Part shown: piece after piece, positions 9,126 to 21,500 of the stretch
Numbering within the stretch: the stretch's first letter is position 1
Layout of the letters: each line of letters begins with the position of its first letter
Source of the DNA: Nymphaea colorata
Lineage: Eukaryota; Streptophyta; Magnoliopsida; Nymphaeales; Nymphaeaceae
Length of the DNA stretch: 64,000 nucleotides
Direction: 5' to 3'
Assembly (NCBI RefSeq): GCF_008831285.2
Contig: NW_022204507.1
Span: 2,402,814-2,466,813 of the forward strand
Translations under genes and position numbers: made by a program
The notes under the pieces: generated by a model
Databases searched by the model: none
Seen by the model: the letters and a program-made list of their open reading frames with translations, nothing else
Told to the model about the DNA's origin: nothing

Positions 9126-12100
9126 TAATAGATTGCAAAAGATGTTCTCATCAAAGTCCAGGTATGTTTTATGCTTTAGTTCTATTCATCTTCTTTGAAA
9201 AATAATTATGGGATTTATCTCTACATGTCATCAAATATTTCCTAGAAAAATGCCTTATGATATATGCAAAGTACAACTTTAATTAATTGGTCATGTTTGG
9301 CCAAAGAAAAGAGGTACTGAATGATGTTTGCTTTGGCTGAAATTTGGCAGGACGACAGCTGGTTTGTAAAAGAACACTGCGCTTTTACGGTATTGAAAAA
9401 CAGCATCCCTACTAAAAGATATAAAGTTTAGAAGTTGGAGATTTTATCAAAACCGGATGTGGTTGGTAAAAAAACACGTAATTCTAGTATTTTTGCAGTG
9501 AAAGAAAATAGGTACCTACATTTTGGTCAATGAAGGGGTCAAACTAGGGCTTTTTGGAAAGCTAACACAGCAATACACAACTTTGCTTTAGATGACTTAG
9601 AATGATGCTACGTAGTTTGAATGCTATGATGCCTAAAAGTCTGATAAGATATGAAGACGCGATACCAAGTTTTCAAAAAATTCAATAAACATATTTCGGT
9701 GTTTGATCAAAACAGGTGGAAACATGATCTAAATTTCACAGTACCAAACGAAAGTAGATCGATGATGATTCTGACGCATAACTACTTGCAGAAAGCTCCA
9801 CCCATGGAAAAGATATGGCCTCTGCAAAGTTGGACATAGTTTCGACTATAGGAGTTCATAGTTTCTACTACAGGAGAGACAAGATGAACCAAAAAAATTG
9901 AAAACAAGTGCTATGAAATAGTGTTCCTTCGTGGGTTTTATGGCAAAAACTTGGCATGGACACATCCTAACAATTATACATGGACTAGCACATCAACACA
10001 CATATTTTGGTCTTTGGAGGACATCTAATGTATAGAATTTAAGAATGTAAAGTCAAGTTCTTGGTCCGATTACCTCTAGTAAAGGTGGTAGGAACGGTCA
10101 AACCTTATATTGACAGGCTGGGTCCTATTTCTCGAATTCCCCTAAAAGGAAAATGGAGGTGAGCATTGGTGATAAATCTCATTTATTATGGTATAAATAT
10201 AATATTAAAAAATTTACATGTAAACAACAGTACTTGCGCAATTATCTTCGATGCCAACCAAAGAAGAAAAAGAACAAGAAGGAAGAAAGTTTATCTAACT
10301 TAGATACACCTTTCACTTTAGTAACTAATTAATGTCAGGTAAATGATAATGCGATGGATTTTTTTTTTATTTCAATAAGCCTTAAAGCCTCACAACTGGA
10401 CTAGTTCAATGCACGAGACAATTCCCTTGGGGGTCTTGGGAGAAAACTTTTTCTAATTTTGATTTATAATAAGAAACAAGAGAAGTTGCCGCCTAGAAAC
10501 ATGCTTTGTCTAACTTTTACAAGTTTCAAAAACATACTTAAGATGGAGATGATCATTAGAGAATTTAGGGGTCAATTGTGAAGAAGAAAAGTTGTTTGAG
10601 CATGAAACCATTTATATTCATAGTAGAAAACTCTAAACATTACACATATCCTCCCCTTTCACACATTCTTCCCATGTTGAAGAAAGCATAACAAGACTGG
10701 AATCATGAAGTATTTTGAACATGGGAAAGCATGCACAAACTTTCATGTTTATGACCCATTTTCCTTGACAAACTGCACATCTTTGGAGTTAAATTTATCT
10801 ATTCATGTGGTACAATGTGCCTCTCATTTCCATATGAAGGTGCATTTATTCATACTATTGTAGGTATTTGTATTTTTGTTGTTTATATTTTTAAAACATG
10901 TTACTTGATCGTGTTTTTCAATTTGTCATTTTAACATTTCTTAATTATGGTGTTTTGGAGTTGTTGCTCAAAGTTGCAACAAAGTTAATATCTCTAAGAA
11001 CTCTACCTGCCTAGCCATAAGCGATGCCAATATACCCGATGTGGGTCGAATATTCGACAGAACTATTTTGAAAATTTTCAGATATGAAAATAATCTAATA
11101 TTTATTAAGAAACCAGATCAGAATCAGATATAAAAATTGACATCTAATCAGATTCAGAAGCAGATATGCATAAATATCTGAGATTTGGATACAAATACAA
11201 ATGAATTTATTTTTAAACAATTCCTACATCTAATGCCTTACATTTTGAAAGTAGGCGAAATTCAGTTCAAAATTTGGATTTAGATATGAATGTAAAAATA
11301 AGATTTAGATTGCCAAATCAGATTTCAGATTCGGATTTAGATGTAACATTTTTTTGTTTGTATTTGAACCCGGATTTGAATCTAATCCAAAAAAATGGAT
11401 ACAGTTAAGGATATAATTCTAATTCGATCCATTGACATCTACACTAGCCGTGTCACGTTTCTTTAAATGGAAGAACATAACATCTGTCTCCTTGTATCTA
11501 ATTATTTCTTATGATGTCTCCTATCTTTCTTTTTTAGATAAAGAAGATTGGCTTTCTTTTTGCCATTTTTAGGCTGAACTGCAGTATGTCTATGAACATG
11601 TGACTCTTAGCACAACTGTTGGTTTGAATCTATCCCCCCTCATAGATCTCTTAGCAACCTTTACGACAAAAACCTTGCAATTGGGGCCGAGGCAAGTTGA
11701 GATATCATCACTGAGCAAGATTCTTGTGCTTCAACACTTATTTGAAGCAATGACCACTTTATATTAATTTTGTGTGAAATTCATTTGAGAATGAAGTTAC
11801 GATGTCTGTAACTGCTGAATAAAACTAAAGTCGAGAAAAGTTCCAAAGCAGATAAGGGTCGGTTTGTAACTATTGCACAAAACTAAAGCTAAGAATGTTC
11901 CAAAGAAGATAAAGGTGGCATTGTTGAGGAATCAAGGAATTTCACTAACCAGAACACTTCCAATGTTGGTGCATCCCATGCCATTGATCCACCTTTCTTG
12001 AGTAACTATGGGAAACATTTTGCACTCTTGTAGCATCAGTTGAAGTCAACATCATTGCGTACTAACTTTGGTAGACTTGTGTTTACATGCAAATTTTTTT

Positions 12101-12506
12101 GAAATTTGCATATATTTGGGAAATAAAATTTATATTCACCTTCATTTTTCTTGTGTGGGAATCTGAAAGATGAGACTCACCCTTTTAGTACGAGAACTTA
12201 TTGTTCTTGATGCCTTTATCCGAAAAATGAGACCCAAAGAATAAGTTACGGCCTAAATCTAAATTCATATTATCATTTCGACTTATTGAAGTAGAAATAA
12301 CCATAACTTTTCAGGAAATTTTTGAATTTTAAAATCTATGCGGATCTTCAAACTTAGAAATTACATGAATTGATGATACAGTTGATGGACTAAGTTCATG
12401 CTCCTGATCATCATTAATTCATACAAACGATACCTAAGTCTATAAATGATGCAGGCAAAATTAAGTTCAAACATAGGTGAAAGATTTAAAATCTGATAAC
12501 TTTTAG
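9126..12506. other. AT-rich noncoding DNA
   Basis: No coding frame of note. A sub-stretch at about 11060-11420 repeats variations of CAGATTTGGAT/GGATTTAGAT and looks like decayed repeat DNA. The right end abuts the left LTR of the minus-strand gypsy element. Confidence 0.5.
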
Positions 12507-15418
12507 TCACACCCCAACCTTTTTACCCCCAAAATATTTTTTTTTGTTAAAACGTAAAACGTTGAGGTGTGATGACACAACGATTAAAAATGGAGCTATG
12601 CACATCAAAATGACAAGAAGGCAAACATCCTATTATGTAGTAAATTCACTTCATAAAAAATCACTTCATATTTCTTAATAACCCACATGACAAAAAATGT
12701 TTTAAAACAACAACATTAATGTCTAACAAAAACAATACATCAATAAGACCCAAAACATGACCCGCTGGCATGACAATAGACCAAAATCTCTTCAATAGGA
12801 TATGAGCGGAGCAATCTGATCAACTTGCTGCCCCTGGTCTGCCAAAACATGAAAAAAGTAGACAACAAAAAACTTAGACTTCGCAGTATAACAACAAACC
12901 AAATAAATCCCTAACCCTCTAAGGTAAGGGCTCAAATTTGGGATATAACCAGAAACATAACACTATCATATTATGATAGGAGCATGCGGTTATATAACTT
13001 GTCATGATAGTCTATCACACATACCATGACATGTAAGGATCACTCAATGCACACAATTAACACACTCAATAGTCATATCCACTTCATGCATATTCACTTC
13101 ATTCATATTTGTTTCATTTACATTCATTTTATTTACATTAGCTTTAGTAAATTGACAGCTTCAGTGGGTGCAAACATAGGTGCATGCACACCACAGGCGA
13201 CCTATAGTCAGGAGACAATCCCTGTGGTGACCCAAAACGATATGGATCTGTTCACACTGTAGTGATAGAACAATCATTCATGGATGTGTGAATTTCAATG
13301 AGAGTTGCTCAGCCTTTTTTAAGACACCTAGGTTGGAAAGGCAGGAGCCCAACGCTCCAAGCATATCACACAATGATATCATGGAGCTTTGCACCGCCTG
13401 TGCTCCGAGCAGAGAGACCAGTGGCGAGGGCAGGACATATCCCAAACATATTGCCATAACCCACTAGCCTCCCATCAATTATTCTTTCTTAACTTATCAT
13501 TGTGTGAATACATTCACAAAATGACCGGCCAACACACGATGTTGGTTCACTTCATGAGTGCACCCATGTCTCCAGATGCCTCTATACGAGGCCTAGACAC
13601 ACCATCAATACTCTTAGCTAGACATCATAATTTTATAGATATATCTACCATTCAAATTCGTTCAATTGCATTACTACCCATGGAAATACATATAAAAACT
13701 TAACCAAACCACGGAGAGTAGTCTCGATCTGTGATTGACTTGTAGTTGTCCTATGCAAATATCATTCTAGGATGCTTTCTAATATACAATCGGTGTCGAG
13801 GAGATACTCGACTCAATACCGTGTCTAATCTGTCATAAGCAATTATAATTGCTAGCTTACACATATCATTGCGTAGTAATTTAAAAACAATCAACCAATA
13901 TCATAATCATTCAATCACATGCATACATTTATTAAATACAACACAAATAGGATCCAACGATCTTAAAAAACACACATTTTAAATTTATCCTCAGGTAGGG
14001 ATTTGCCTGGAATGCCACCATACCTGTCACGCATTACCAAAAATACCTAAAATCGCATCGAGCTTTGAGGCGTAGGTCATCGCCGCAAGAGGGTGCCGAC
14101 AGGTAGTATCGGCCCATAAGGCCCTCCAATAGGTTTCTTCCCAACTCTTTAAAGTTGTGACCAAACGATAAAAAGTCGAAACTTTGATTCAACCTAACAC
14201 CAATAAACACCAATACGTTTGTTACTTGTTTTCTAAGTTGAGGGGTCATCCCCGTAATTATGATTCTCAACATAAATACTCTTTCCCAACATGCGACGTA
14301 ATATGTACTTCAACAATAGCATATGTCACGAGTTTGCTATAGCTGTTTTAAACCTTCTCAACAACAACAAAATTTCTACTATGCTTCCTAAACGCTTCAA
14401 ATATTAACCCATCATGCTAAAAAAGATAATTATATACATTCGTAGGGAAAAAATTCAATAGAATTAGGCTTGTTTAGCTCTACCCACTCCTCTTTTAGCG
14501 TCTTAGCTGTTGTAGTGTTCCCGATAGCCACCTCAAGTGCTCGATTGATCCCCAAGCAGCTAAACTTATATGCTGCCATCGCCTTTCACACCATCTATTC
14601 GTTGGTATGAGGGGAAAGGCGTGTTCTCCAAACCACAATCCAACCCAATAACATCAAATAGGGTGAGAATGAGTGAAAGAGAGATAATGAGAGAGGTATG
14701 CTATTAGAAGAGGGCATCCGATTGAGAGGGAAATGGTTTGACTGAGGGAGACACACACACAGATTAGAGAGACAACAATAGAGAGGTGAAAAGAGAAACA
14801 AAGGGTGAGAGTTCGGGCAAGGGAAAAAGACAGGCGAGAGGGAGAGTGCAGAGAGATAAGTGAGAGTTTCGATGAGAATGAGAGGAGGCTGTGGGGAGAG
14901 AGAGTGTGAGCAGAAGTCTCAAACAGAGAGGGTGAAAATCAAGAAGAGGGCGACACAACTCGAGGGAAACAAGGAAAAGCAGGAGAGAGGGAAACTGAAG
15001 ACAAGAGAGGACATGAGAAGGTGTGAGCAAGAGAGGCTACACATGGAAGGGCAGAGAGGAACAAACGAGGGGGTGAGAGCTGATAGGAGAGAGGGGGATT
15101 TAGCATAGAGGACTCAAGATAGAGGGGGAGGCAGACAAAGAACAACAAGAGGGAGAGGGACAGACATGTGATATAGGGCGAGGAAGACTGAGAAGACAAA
15201 AGAGACATTGAGAGATCGAGAGGGCTTACCTCAGCGCCGCTGCTATCCTTCACCTCCACCAGTACTGCACTTTTTTCTGCCTCCTGCTTCTCGGCATCGT
15301 GCACAAACCAGCAAGAGAGACTAAGAGGATAGTCGGCGTCAGGCCTCCTCTTCACGCGGGTGGGATTCGGGTCTGGACCCTGATCCAGCCCAACCTGCCC
15401 CACACTCCAAGCGTTACA
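12507..15418 (-). repeat. 3' LTR of the minus-strand gypsy element (about 2.9 kb)
   Basis: Collinear with 23242-26223 across its length. On the minus strand it starts TGTAACGCTTGG just after the purine tract and ends near GGTTGGGGTGTGA. It contains a long G/A-rich block (about 14640-15220) with several spurious frames. It lacks a block of about 100 bp present in the other copy near 24790-24900. None of its frames is a convincing gene. Confidence 0.88.
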
Positions 15419-15538
15419 TCCTAACCTCCTTAAATAAAATTTCGTCTTCAAAATTTTGTTCATACCTCAATGTGAGAAGAGGTGTGGATACTTCCATGTG
15501 TTCTCCTTCAACCCATGGTGTTGTCATTCCACTTTCAC
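15419..15538 (-). pseudogene. C-terminal tail of the gypsy polyprotein, left of the nested insertion
   Basis: On the minus strand this short piece encodes the last part of the gypsy chromodomain region. It opens with residues LVKV, then has a YPHLF-like patch in a shifted frame, and ends with NFEDEILFK, a tail common in plant chromodomain gypsy elements, followed by a purine tract and the LTR. It is the continuation of the piece ending at 18593; the nested transposon separates them. Confidence 0.75.
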
Positions 15539-15541
15539 TAA
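15539..15541. repeat. TAA target-site duplication, left copy
   Basis: TAA directly precedes GGGCCCGTTTGATGG; the same TAA follows the right terminus at 18591-18593. A 3-bp TTA/TAA duplication is the hallmark of PIF/Harbinger insertion. Confidence 0.8.
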
Positions 15542-15724
15542 GGGCCCGTTTGATGGGCAGGAAAAATCCTATAGCAGCAGGAAAAAAATTCAAATTTTTA
15601 AAAAATTTTCGGTTTCATCAAATGCGGAGATTTTTTTGGAGCCGTTAAACCCGTTTCCGAAAAAAAAATTCCGGAAACATGTTTCCACCTCGAGGGGTGG
15701 AAACATATTTCCGGGTATATTTTT

Positions 15725-16680
15725 TTGCCCGTTAGGGCTCGCGTCTTCCTGCCGCTGCCTCTCGCGTCTTCTTCCTGCCGCTGCCCCGTGTCTTCCTCCT
15801 GCTGCTGCCTCATCGTTCTCAACCTACTGCTGCGCTGCTGCTGCTTCAATCCCCTGGCCATCTCTCGCACTCTCTTCGGCCTTCTCTTTGTTTCTCTCTC
15901 TGTCTCGCTTTGGTGTTTCCATCGTCGCTATTCTTGGCACCCACAAACAATTTGAAGGCAACATCGCTATCGGACCTCCATATTCCCCCTGTTCACTGGA
16001 TTGTTCTCGTCGCAGGCAGGTAACTTTGCTGCTACCGATTTTCTCTCTGCCCTATTATTTCCCCTTTTTAAGCTACTGGCTATCGGACAAGTTTTGGCTT
16101 TATTCTTTTCCACTTGACAGTTTGCTTTGTTTTCCCCAAATCGACATGTTTCATTATTTTCCCCCTGTTCGCTGTCTCGTTTTGGCATATGGATAGCATT
16201 GAAAATTGGTAATCAACAAGAAAATGATTTACTGTGGTGAGATTACAGTCATGGTGCCTACCATATGTGACCAACTTCCTGCTTCTTCAACGCTCTGCCT
16301 AACCTCTGTCTCTCGCTCCCTCTGTCTCCCTCCCTTTGTCCACAAGCAAACACGCCGATCCTTCCCTCTCTCTCCCTCCCTCTGTCTCTCCCTCTGTCAT
16401 CTCGCCCTCTCACTCTCTTCCTCCCCTTGTGGTCTATGTCGCCCTCTCACTCTCCTGCTCCCCTCGTCGTCTCTCTCGCCAAGAAACTCAAGAACAAGTC
16501 TTCCCTCTCTTCCTCTCTCGTTCGTGCATCAAATCCATGTGGGGAAACACGGATTTAGGCAATTTAATCCAATTCTGAAAGTATCTTGTGGCTCGCCCTG
16601 TTACCCAGGTCAGGAAAGAGAAAGAGAGAGGACGATGATCCCGGAGAGAAGGAAAATCACGTGGCTTTCTCTGTAGGTGA
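15725..16680 (+). other. C/T-rich interior of the PIF/Harbinger-like element, possibly captured leader sequence
   Basis: The segment is rich in CTG/CCG and CTCTC runs and carries splice-like sites (for example GCAG/GTAACTTTG at 16017-16024). Several open frames exist but they are low-complexity and do not resemble a known protein. Composition differs clearly from the AT-rich flanks, which fits capture of a promoter-5' UTR region of a gene, but I cannot name a source. Confidence 0.35.
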
Positions 16681-17264
16681 GGGAAATTTTGAATTTTTTT
16701 TCCCTGTTTGTCTTTGATTTTCCCTATTGTGAATAATCGGGATTCATTTCCCTTTCCAAGCGAAAACCATTACTTGCTTTCCCAAAGTTTCCTTGTAATT
16801 GCATACATTGTATACATCTGTTAGTTGCCTTGTAATTGCGATTTCTGTGTGTCTTTTTGCACAAAACGTCTGGAAGTACTTCTAATAGCTTAGTGCTCCT
16901 GTAGAGAGTTTAGAATCAGGTGTTTCTGTAGTAACTGATGCTCGTTTCGAGGTTAGGATGATGGGTTATGCGGAGTATGGGGCTGGGCAAGGTCCAAATG
17001 TCTGGCCTGAGCTGGTTGTGCTGTCTGCATGAAACATGGTTCCCCTTGGGAGCATGTTGTGTCAAGCATTTTAACACGGGCATCATTATAATTCCTTGTT
17101 CTTTTAAACCTTTTCATGTTGGTATTTGAATTTGTAAATATGATTTTTATCCCATCTTTATGTGTATCTGTTTCACTTGACTGCATGTTTGATTTATATT
17201 GTAATATTACTTGCTACAAAATTACACTTTAAAGATGCATGGTTTTATTCTCTCTCAAGACAAC

Positions 17265-17539
17265 AGAGGGAGGAATTTTTGTGCAGAACGAAAGTGTTAT
17301 TTCAGGGGGATAGGTCTTTATTCTCCAAGATGGATAAGCTAAATAATGTTCGTTCAAATGTAATGTTCTTGTTTTTCCTTGTGTTGAACTAGGAGTCATG
17401 AAATTGGAAGCAACAAAATTTCGACCAAGAGAGGTTGTGAAGCATGTACTGCAGACTGCTGTTGCGTCCTTGAGAAAGGAGCTCACTTTGGAAGGATTTG
17501 TAAAACCTCAAGTTCCAATTGAGGTTAGATCAGTATCTG
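17265..17539 (+). repeat. 275-bp tandem duplication, copy 1
   Basis: This block is followed immediately by a second copy at 17540-17814. Both copies encode identical peptides on both strands and no difference was found on reading them side by side. Each copy holds intron-like sequence and one exon-like segment. Confidence 0.95.
17393..17523 (+). pseudogene. captured exon fragment of a plant hybrid histidine kinase (AHK1-like), copy 1
   Basis: The translated piece contains [14 protein letters not shown] and [11 protein letters not shown] recognise this as the linker between the phospho-acceptor and ATPase domains of plant hybrid histidine kinases of the AHK1 type, membrane osmosensor-like kinases of two-component signalling. 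It is bounded by an intron-like acceptor (TTGAACTAG) before GAGTCATG and a donor-like GTTAGA after ATTGAG, so it looks like one exon with flanking intron, copied from genomic DNA and not from mRNA. No kinase domains are present, so it cannot encode an active kinase. Family recognition is from memory of the motif. Confidence 0.65.
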
Positions 17540-17814
17540 AGAGGGAGGAATTTTTGTGCAGAACGAAAGTGTTATTTCAGGGGGATAGGTCTTTATTCTC
17601 CAAGATGGATAAGCTAAATAATGTTCGTTCAAATGTAATGTTCTTGTTTTTCCTTGTGTTGAACTAGGAGTCATGAAATTGGAAGCAACAAAATTTCGAC
17701 CAAGAGAGGTTGTGAAGCATGTACTGCAGACTGCTGTTGCGTCCTTGAGAAAGGAGCTCACTTTGGAAGGATTTGTAAAACCTCAAGTTCCAATTGAGGT
17801 TAGATCAGTATCTG
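17540..17814 (+). repeat. 275-bp tandem duplication, copy 2
   Basis: Direct repeat of 17265-17539 with no spacer. Copy 1 runs straight into AGAGGGAGGAA of copy 2, and copy 2 runs into TGAAAATGG, the unduplicated flank. Confidence 0.95.
17668..17798 (+). pseudogene. captured histidine kinase exon fragment, copy 2
   Basis: Second copy of the exon-like segment described at 17393-17523, with the same intron-like acceptor and donor on either side. No base differences were noticed between the two. After this copy the sequence leaves the duplicated block and no further kinase-like exon follows. Confidence 0.65.
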
Positions 17815-18590
17815 TGAAAATGGACATATTCTCAGTGTTGAATTTCATAATCCTGTCATCAAAACTATGCTGGCAAAATGTTCCAACTTTTTGTTGTAAA
17901 TGTGATGTATGTGCAACTAGAAGATTGTCCATGTTACAAATTTTCTTTACGTCAACAACATCTGCAACTGCTCCATTAAATAAATGGTCAGTGTCATGTT
18001 TTTACATTACCTCTTAGTTTTAAGCACAGTTTCTTTTTCTTCTAAGCTTTTTATGATTAGTATGCAACCATTTCATGACTGCCTGTAACATGGCAACCCT
18101 TGAATTACTTGAGTTTCCAGTTCCATGGTAGCCCCTAGTCATGGTAGCTCCTCGGATCCTTTTCATCTAATCACACACAGGTGCTCTCTTATTGCCTGAC
18201 CATTCGGGTAGTGCGTCATCAGGAAACCTGTCCCAAGCCTACCTTTATATTAAAACTGCTAAGATTTAACACAAATGGGTTTGACGTAGTGGCTCTTTCA
18301 ATGGAAAGCAGATAAATACTTACGTTTGGATTTTTATGAACATTTCTCTCTGCATAAACCAAAGCAGGAAATAAGTTTCTTATATCAAACTAAGAAATGT
18401 ATTTCTGGAAATCTGGAAATATGTTTCTTAAAAATCAAACACAGAAATATGTTTCTGGAAATATATTTCCTAGTTATCACACACTCACCAAAATGAGAAT
18501 CGAAAATATTTTTCTCATTCTCTTTTTCCAGGAAATATATTTCCAAAAATATATTTCTAATTCCATAATTCCATGCCATCAAACGGCCCC

Positions 18591-18593
18591 TAA
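18591..18593. repeat. TAA target-site duplication, right copy
   Basis: Matches the TAA at 15539-15541. On the minus strand this is the Leu codon TTA of the interrupted gypsy reading frame, present once on each side of the insertion. Confidence 0.8.
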
Positions 18594-21500
18594 AGAAATT
18601 CTGTTAGTGCTAAGCATTTGCTCTATTTGATCCACAATTCTAATCAGCTTTTCTTTCATCGTCAGTCATTTTGTACTTGAATACCTTGGAAATCAATCAC
18701 ATGTATAGGAACCAATATATACTTTTGAAGCATGGAGACATGAAAAACATCATGAACATGACTCAACTTAGGAGGTAGTGCCAATCTGTAGGCCACATCT
18801 CCAACCTTCTCTAATACCTCAAAGAGCTTAATGAACATTGGGCTCAACTTTCCATTAATACTAAATCAAAAAATGCCTTTAGTAGGTAAAATTTTCAAAA
18901 ACACATGATCTCCAACCTCAAAAGCCAACTCTCTACGTCGAATGTCGGTATAACTCTTCTGTCTACTCTAAGCCATGAATAACTTTTTCCTTATCAATTG
19001 TACTTAGTCTGTGTAATGCTGCAATACCAAAGGGTGTTCGATCTTGCCATCACCCATTTCGATCCAACAAGTTAGTAAGATGCATGACCTTCCATACAAG
19101 GCCTCGAAAGGTGTCATCCTGATACTAGAGCAGTAACTGTTATTATATGCAAACTCTGTCAATTTGACATGTTTATCTCATTCTTCCTTCCAATCTAAAA
19201 TATAAGCATGTAGCATGTCCTTTAAGGTCTGAACGGTCTTCTCAGATTGCCTATCAGTTTGAAGGTGGAACGCTATGCTCAGCTTAAACTTGGTACCCAA
19301 TGCCTTTTGCATTTTTTCAAAAAACCTAGAGGTAAAAACGTGGATCTCGATTTGCAATAGTAGACTTTGGTACTCCATGTAGTTTCACTGCCTCGCCAAT
19401 ATATAACTCTGTGAGTCTTTCCAATGATTGACTGATTTTGTTTGGCAGAAAATAAGCAAACTTCGTAAGTTGATCAATAGCCACCCATATGGTATCATGT
19501 TGTCTCTTGGTGTGAGGCAAACCAACCAGAAAATCCATCGTAATGTCTTCTCATTTCCATAGTGGAATAATCTATTTTTTGCAACAAGCCTCCTAACTGT
19601 TGATGTTCTGCTTTGACCCACTGGCAAACTAAACATTTTGTCACATATTCTGCAATATCACGCTTCATTCTAGACCACCAATAATTTTGTTTCATATATT
19701 GAAACATTTTTGTAGTGCTGAAGTGTATGAAAAATTTGGTTTTGTAAGCTTCATCAAGCAATTGACGCTTCACCCCTTCATCTCTAGGGACCCACAATCT
19801 TTGTCAAAACCATAGTAAACCATTTTCATCTTGATACCAAAGAGAATCTGTCTTCTTACTTTCTTCCATGTTTTTAACAAAATCAAGGTCTTCATTTTGC
19901 TTCAATATAAGCTCATCCAACAAAGGATATCATATCAAGGCAGTCATTGTTGCTCTATTCTCATCCCATAAGTGACGTTGTCATGCTATCACATCTTCTA
20001 TCAATGTCCAAGAGTAATCAATTGATCATACTACATGTCATTGTCTTGCCGTGTCCGCTCAATGCGTCAGACACTACATTCGGAATTCTTAGATGATATG
20101 ATATTTTGAAATCATAATCCTTTAACTACTCAATATATCTTGTTTGCCTCATTTTCTTTTAAGAGTATGTATTTCAATGGCTTGCGGTCCGTAAATGCCT
20201 CAAACATTGTCCCATAGAGATAGTATTTTCATATCTTCTGTGTCATTACTACTGCTCCCAATTTCAAATCGTGAGTGAAATAATGTCTTTCATGTCTCTT
20301 CAATTTCTAGATGCATAAGCCACCACACGGCCATGTTACATCAATACACACCCATTTCGATCTTCAGAGTTTGAAACTCTTTTCGCACTCCTCATCCCAA
20401 ACAAACTTCACTCTTTTTCTTAATAGCTTAGTCATGGGCATAGCTATTTTTGAAAGGTTTAGTATAAACCTGCGATAGTACCCTACCAATCCCAAAAAAA
20501 ATCTACATCAGTTACGTTGCATGACATCATCTAGTCCTGTACTACCGACACCTTAGCCGGATCGATGAAAACTCCATCTTTCAAGATCACATGACCAAGA
20601 AAGTTTACATTCTCTAGCCAAAATTTAGATTTCAAGTATTTGATATATAACTTATGTTTGCGCAAAATCCCCAACACACACCTTAAATGATCTTTGTGTT
20701 CTACCTCACTATCTGAGTACACCAAAATATCATCCACAAATACAATAACAAATTGTTCCAAGTAGTCTTGGAAAACCTGATTCATGAGGTCTATAATCGT
20801 TGCAGGAGTATTGGTCAACTTAAAAGGCATGACCTTGAATTCATGGTGCCCATATCTAGTTCAAAAGACAGTCTTAGCAAGATCTTCATCTCTTATCAAA
20901 AGTTGATGATAACCTGCCCTGAGATCAATCTTGAAAAATACTTTTGCAGCTGATCAAATAAATCCTCAATTTTAGGAAGCAGATCTTATTCTTGATGGTG
21001 ACTTGATTCAATATGCAGTAACTATACACAAGCGCATCATTCCATCTTTATTTTTAACAAACATAGGTGCTAGGTGCTCCTCAATGTGACACTTCTTCTT
21101 AACCTCCCCATGGTGACACTTCTTTTTAACAAACAACATGGGTGCTCCCCAAGGTGACACGCTGGGTCGAAAAAAGCCCATATCTGAGAGCTCTTGTAAT
21201 TTCTTCTTCAATTCTTCTAACTCTGCCAGTGCCATATAATATGGTGCCTTAGAAATAGGAATTGTCCCAGGTAACAACTTTATCTTGAATTCAGCTTCTC
21301 TGTTGAAAGTAAACTCGATAACTCTTAAAAACCACACCAGGAGTACTCACTCACAATGGCAACATTCTCTAATTTCACTGGCTTAGTCTCATTGGTCATC
21401 ACGTTGACCAATAATACAACACTCTTTTTTTCTAACAATCATTTAGCCTTTAGTACATACAACATTATTTTATTAGTTCAACTAGTTTTTTAAGCTTGAA

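Larger units (their letters stand above)
15542..18590. mobile_element. non-autonomous PIF/Harbinger-like transposon carrying a host gene fragment (3049 bp)
   Basis: The ends are inverted repeats, GGGCCCGTTTGATGG on the left and GGGGCCGTTTGATGG (complement) on the right, 14 of 15 matching. Both are flanked by TAA. Subterminal regions at both ends carry palindromic GGAAAYATRTTTCC-type motifs (15673-15686, 15699-15712 and several between 18400 and 18560). No transposase frame is seen, so the element would depend on one made elsewhere. The interior holds C/T-rich and G/C-richer DNA (15725-16670), then a tandem-duplicated fragment resembling a plant histidine kinase gene (17265-17814). That makes it a Pack-type element candidate. 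Assignment to PIF/Harbinger rests on TIR and target duplication only. Confidence 0.75.

Noticed and set aside
14764-15463. Overlapping long minus-strand frames (up to 174 residues), Ser/Leu-rich
   Set aside because: They are the complement of the G/A-rich LTR block, low in complexity, and the equivalent frames in the other LTR copies are not conserved as proteins.
15456-16196. 246-residue plus-strand frame across the transposon left end
   Set aside because: It begins in gypsy sequence and crosses the TIR junction, so it cannot be an ancestral protein; composition is low-complexity Ser/Leu/Cys.
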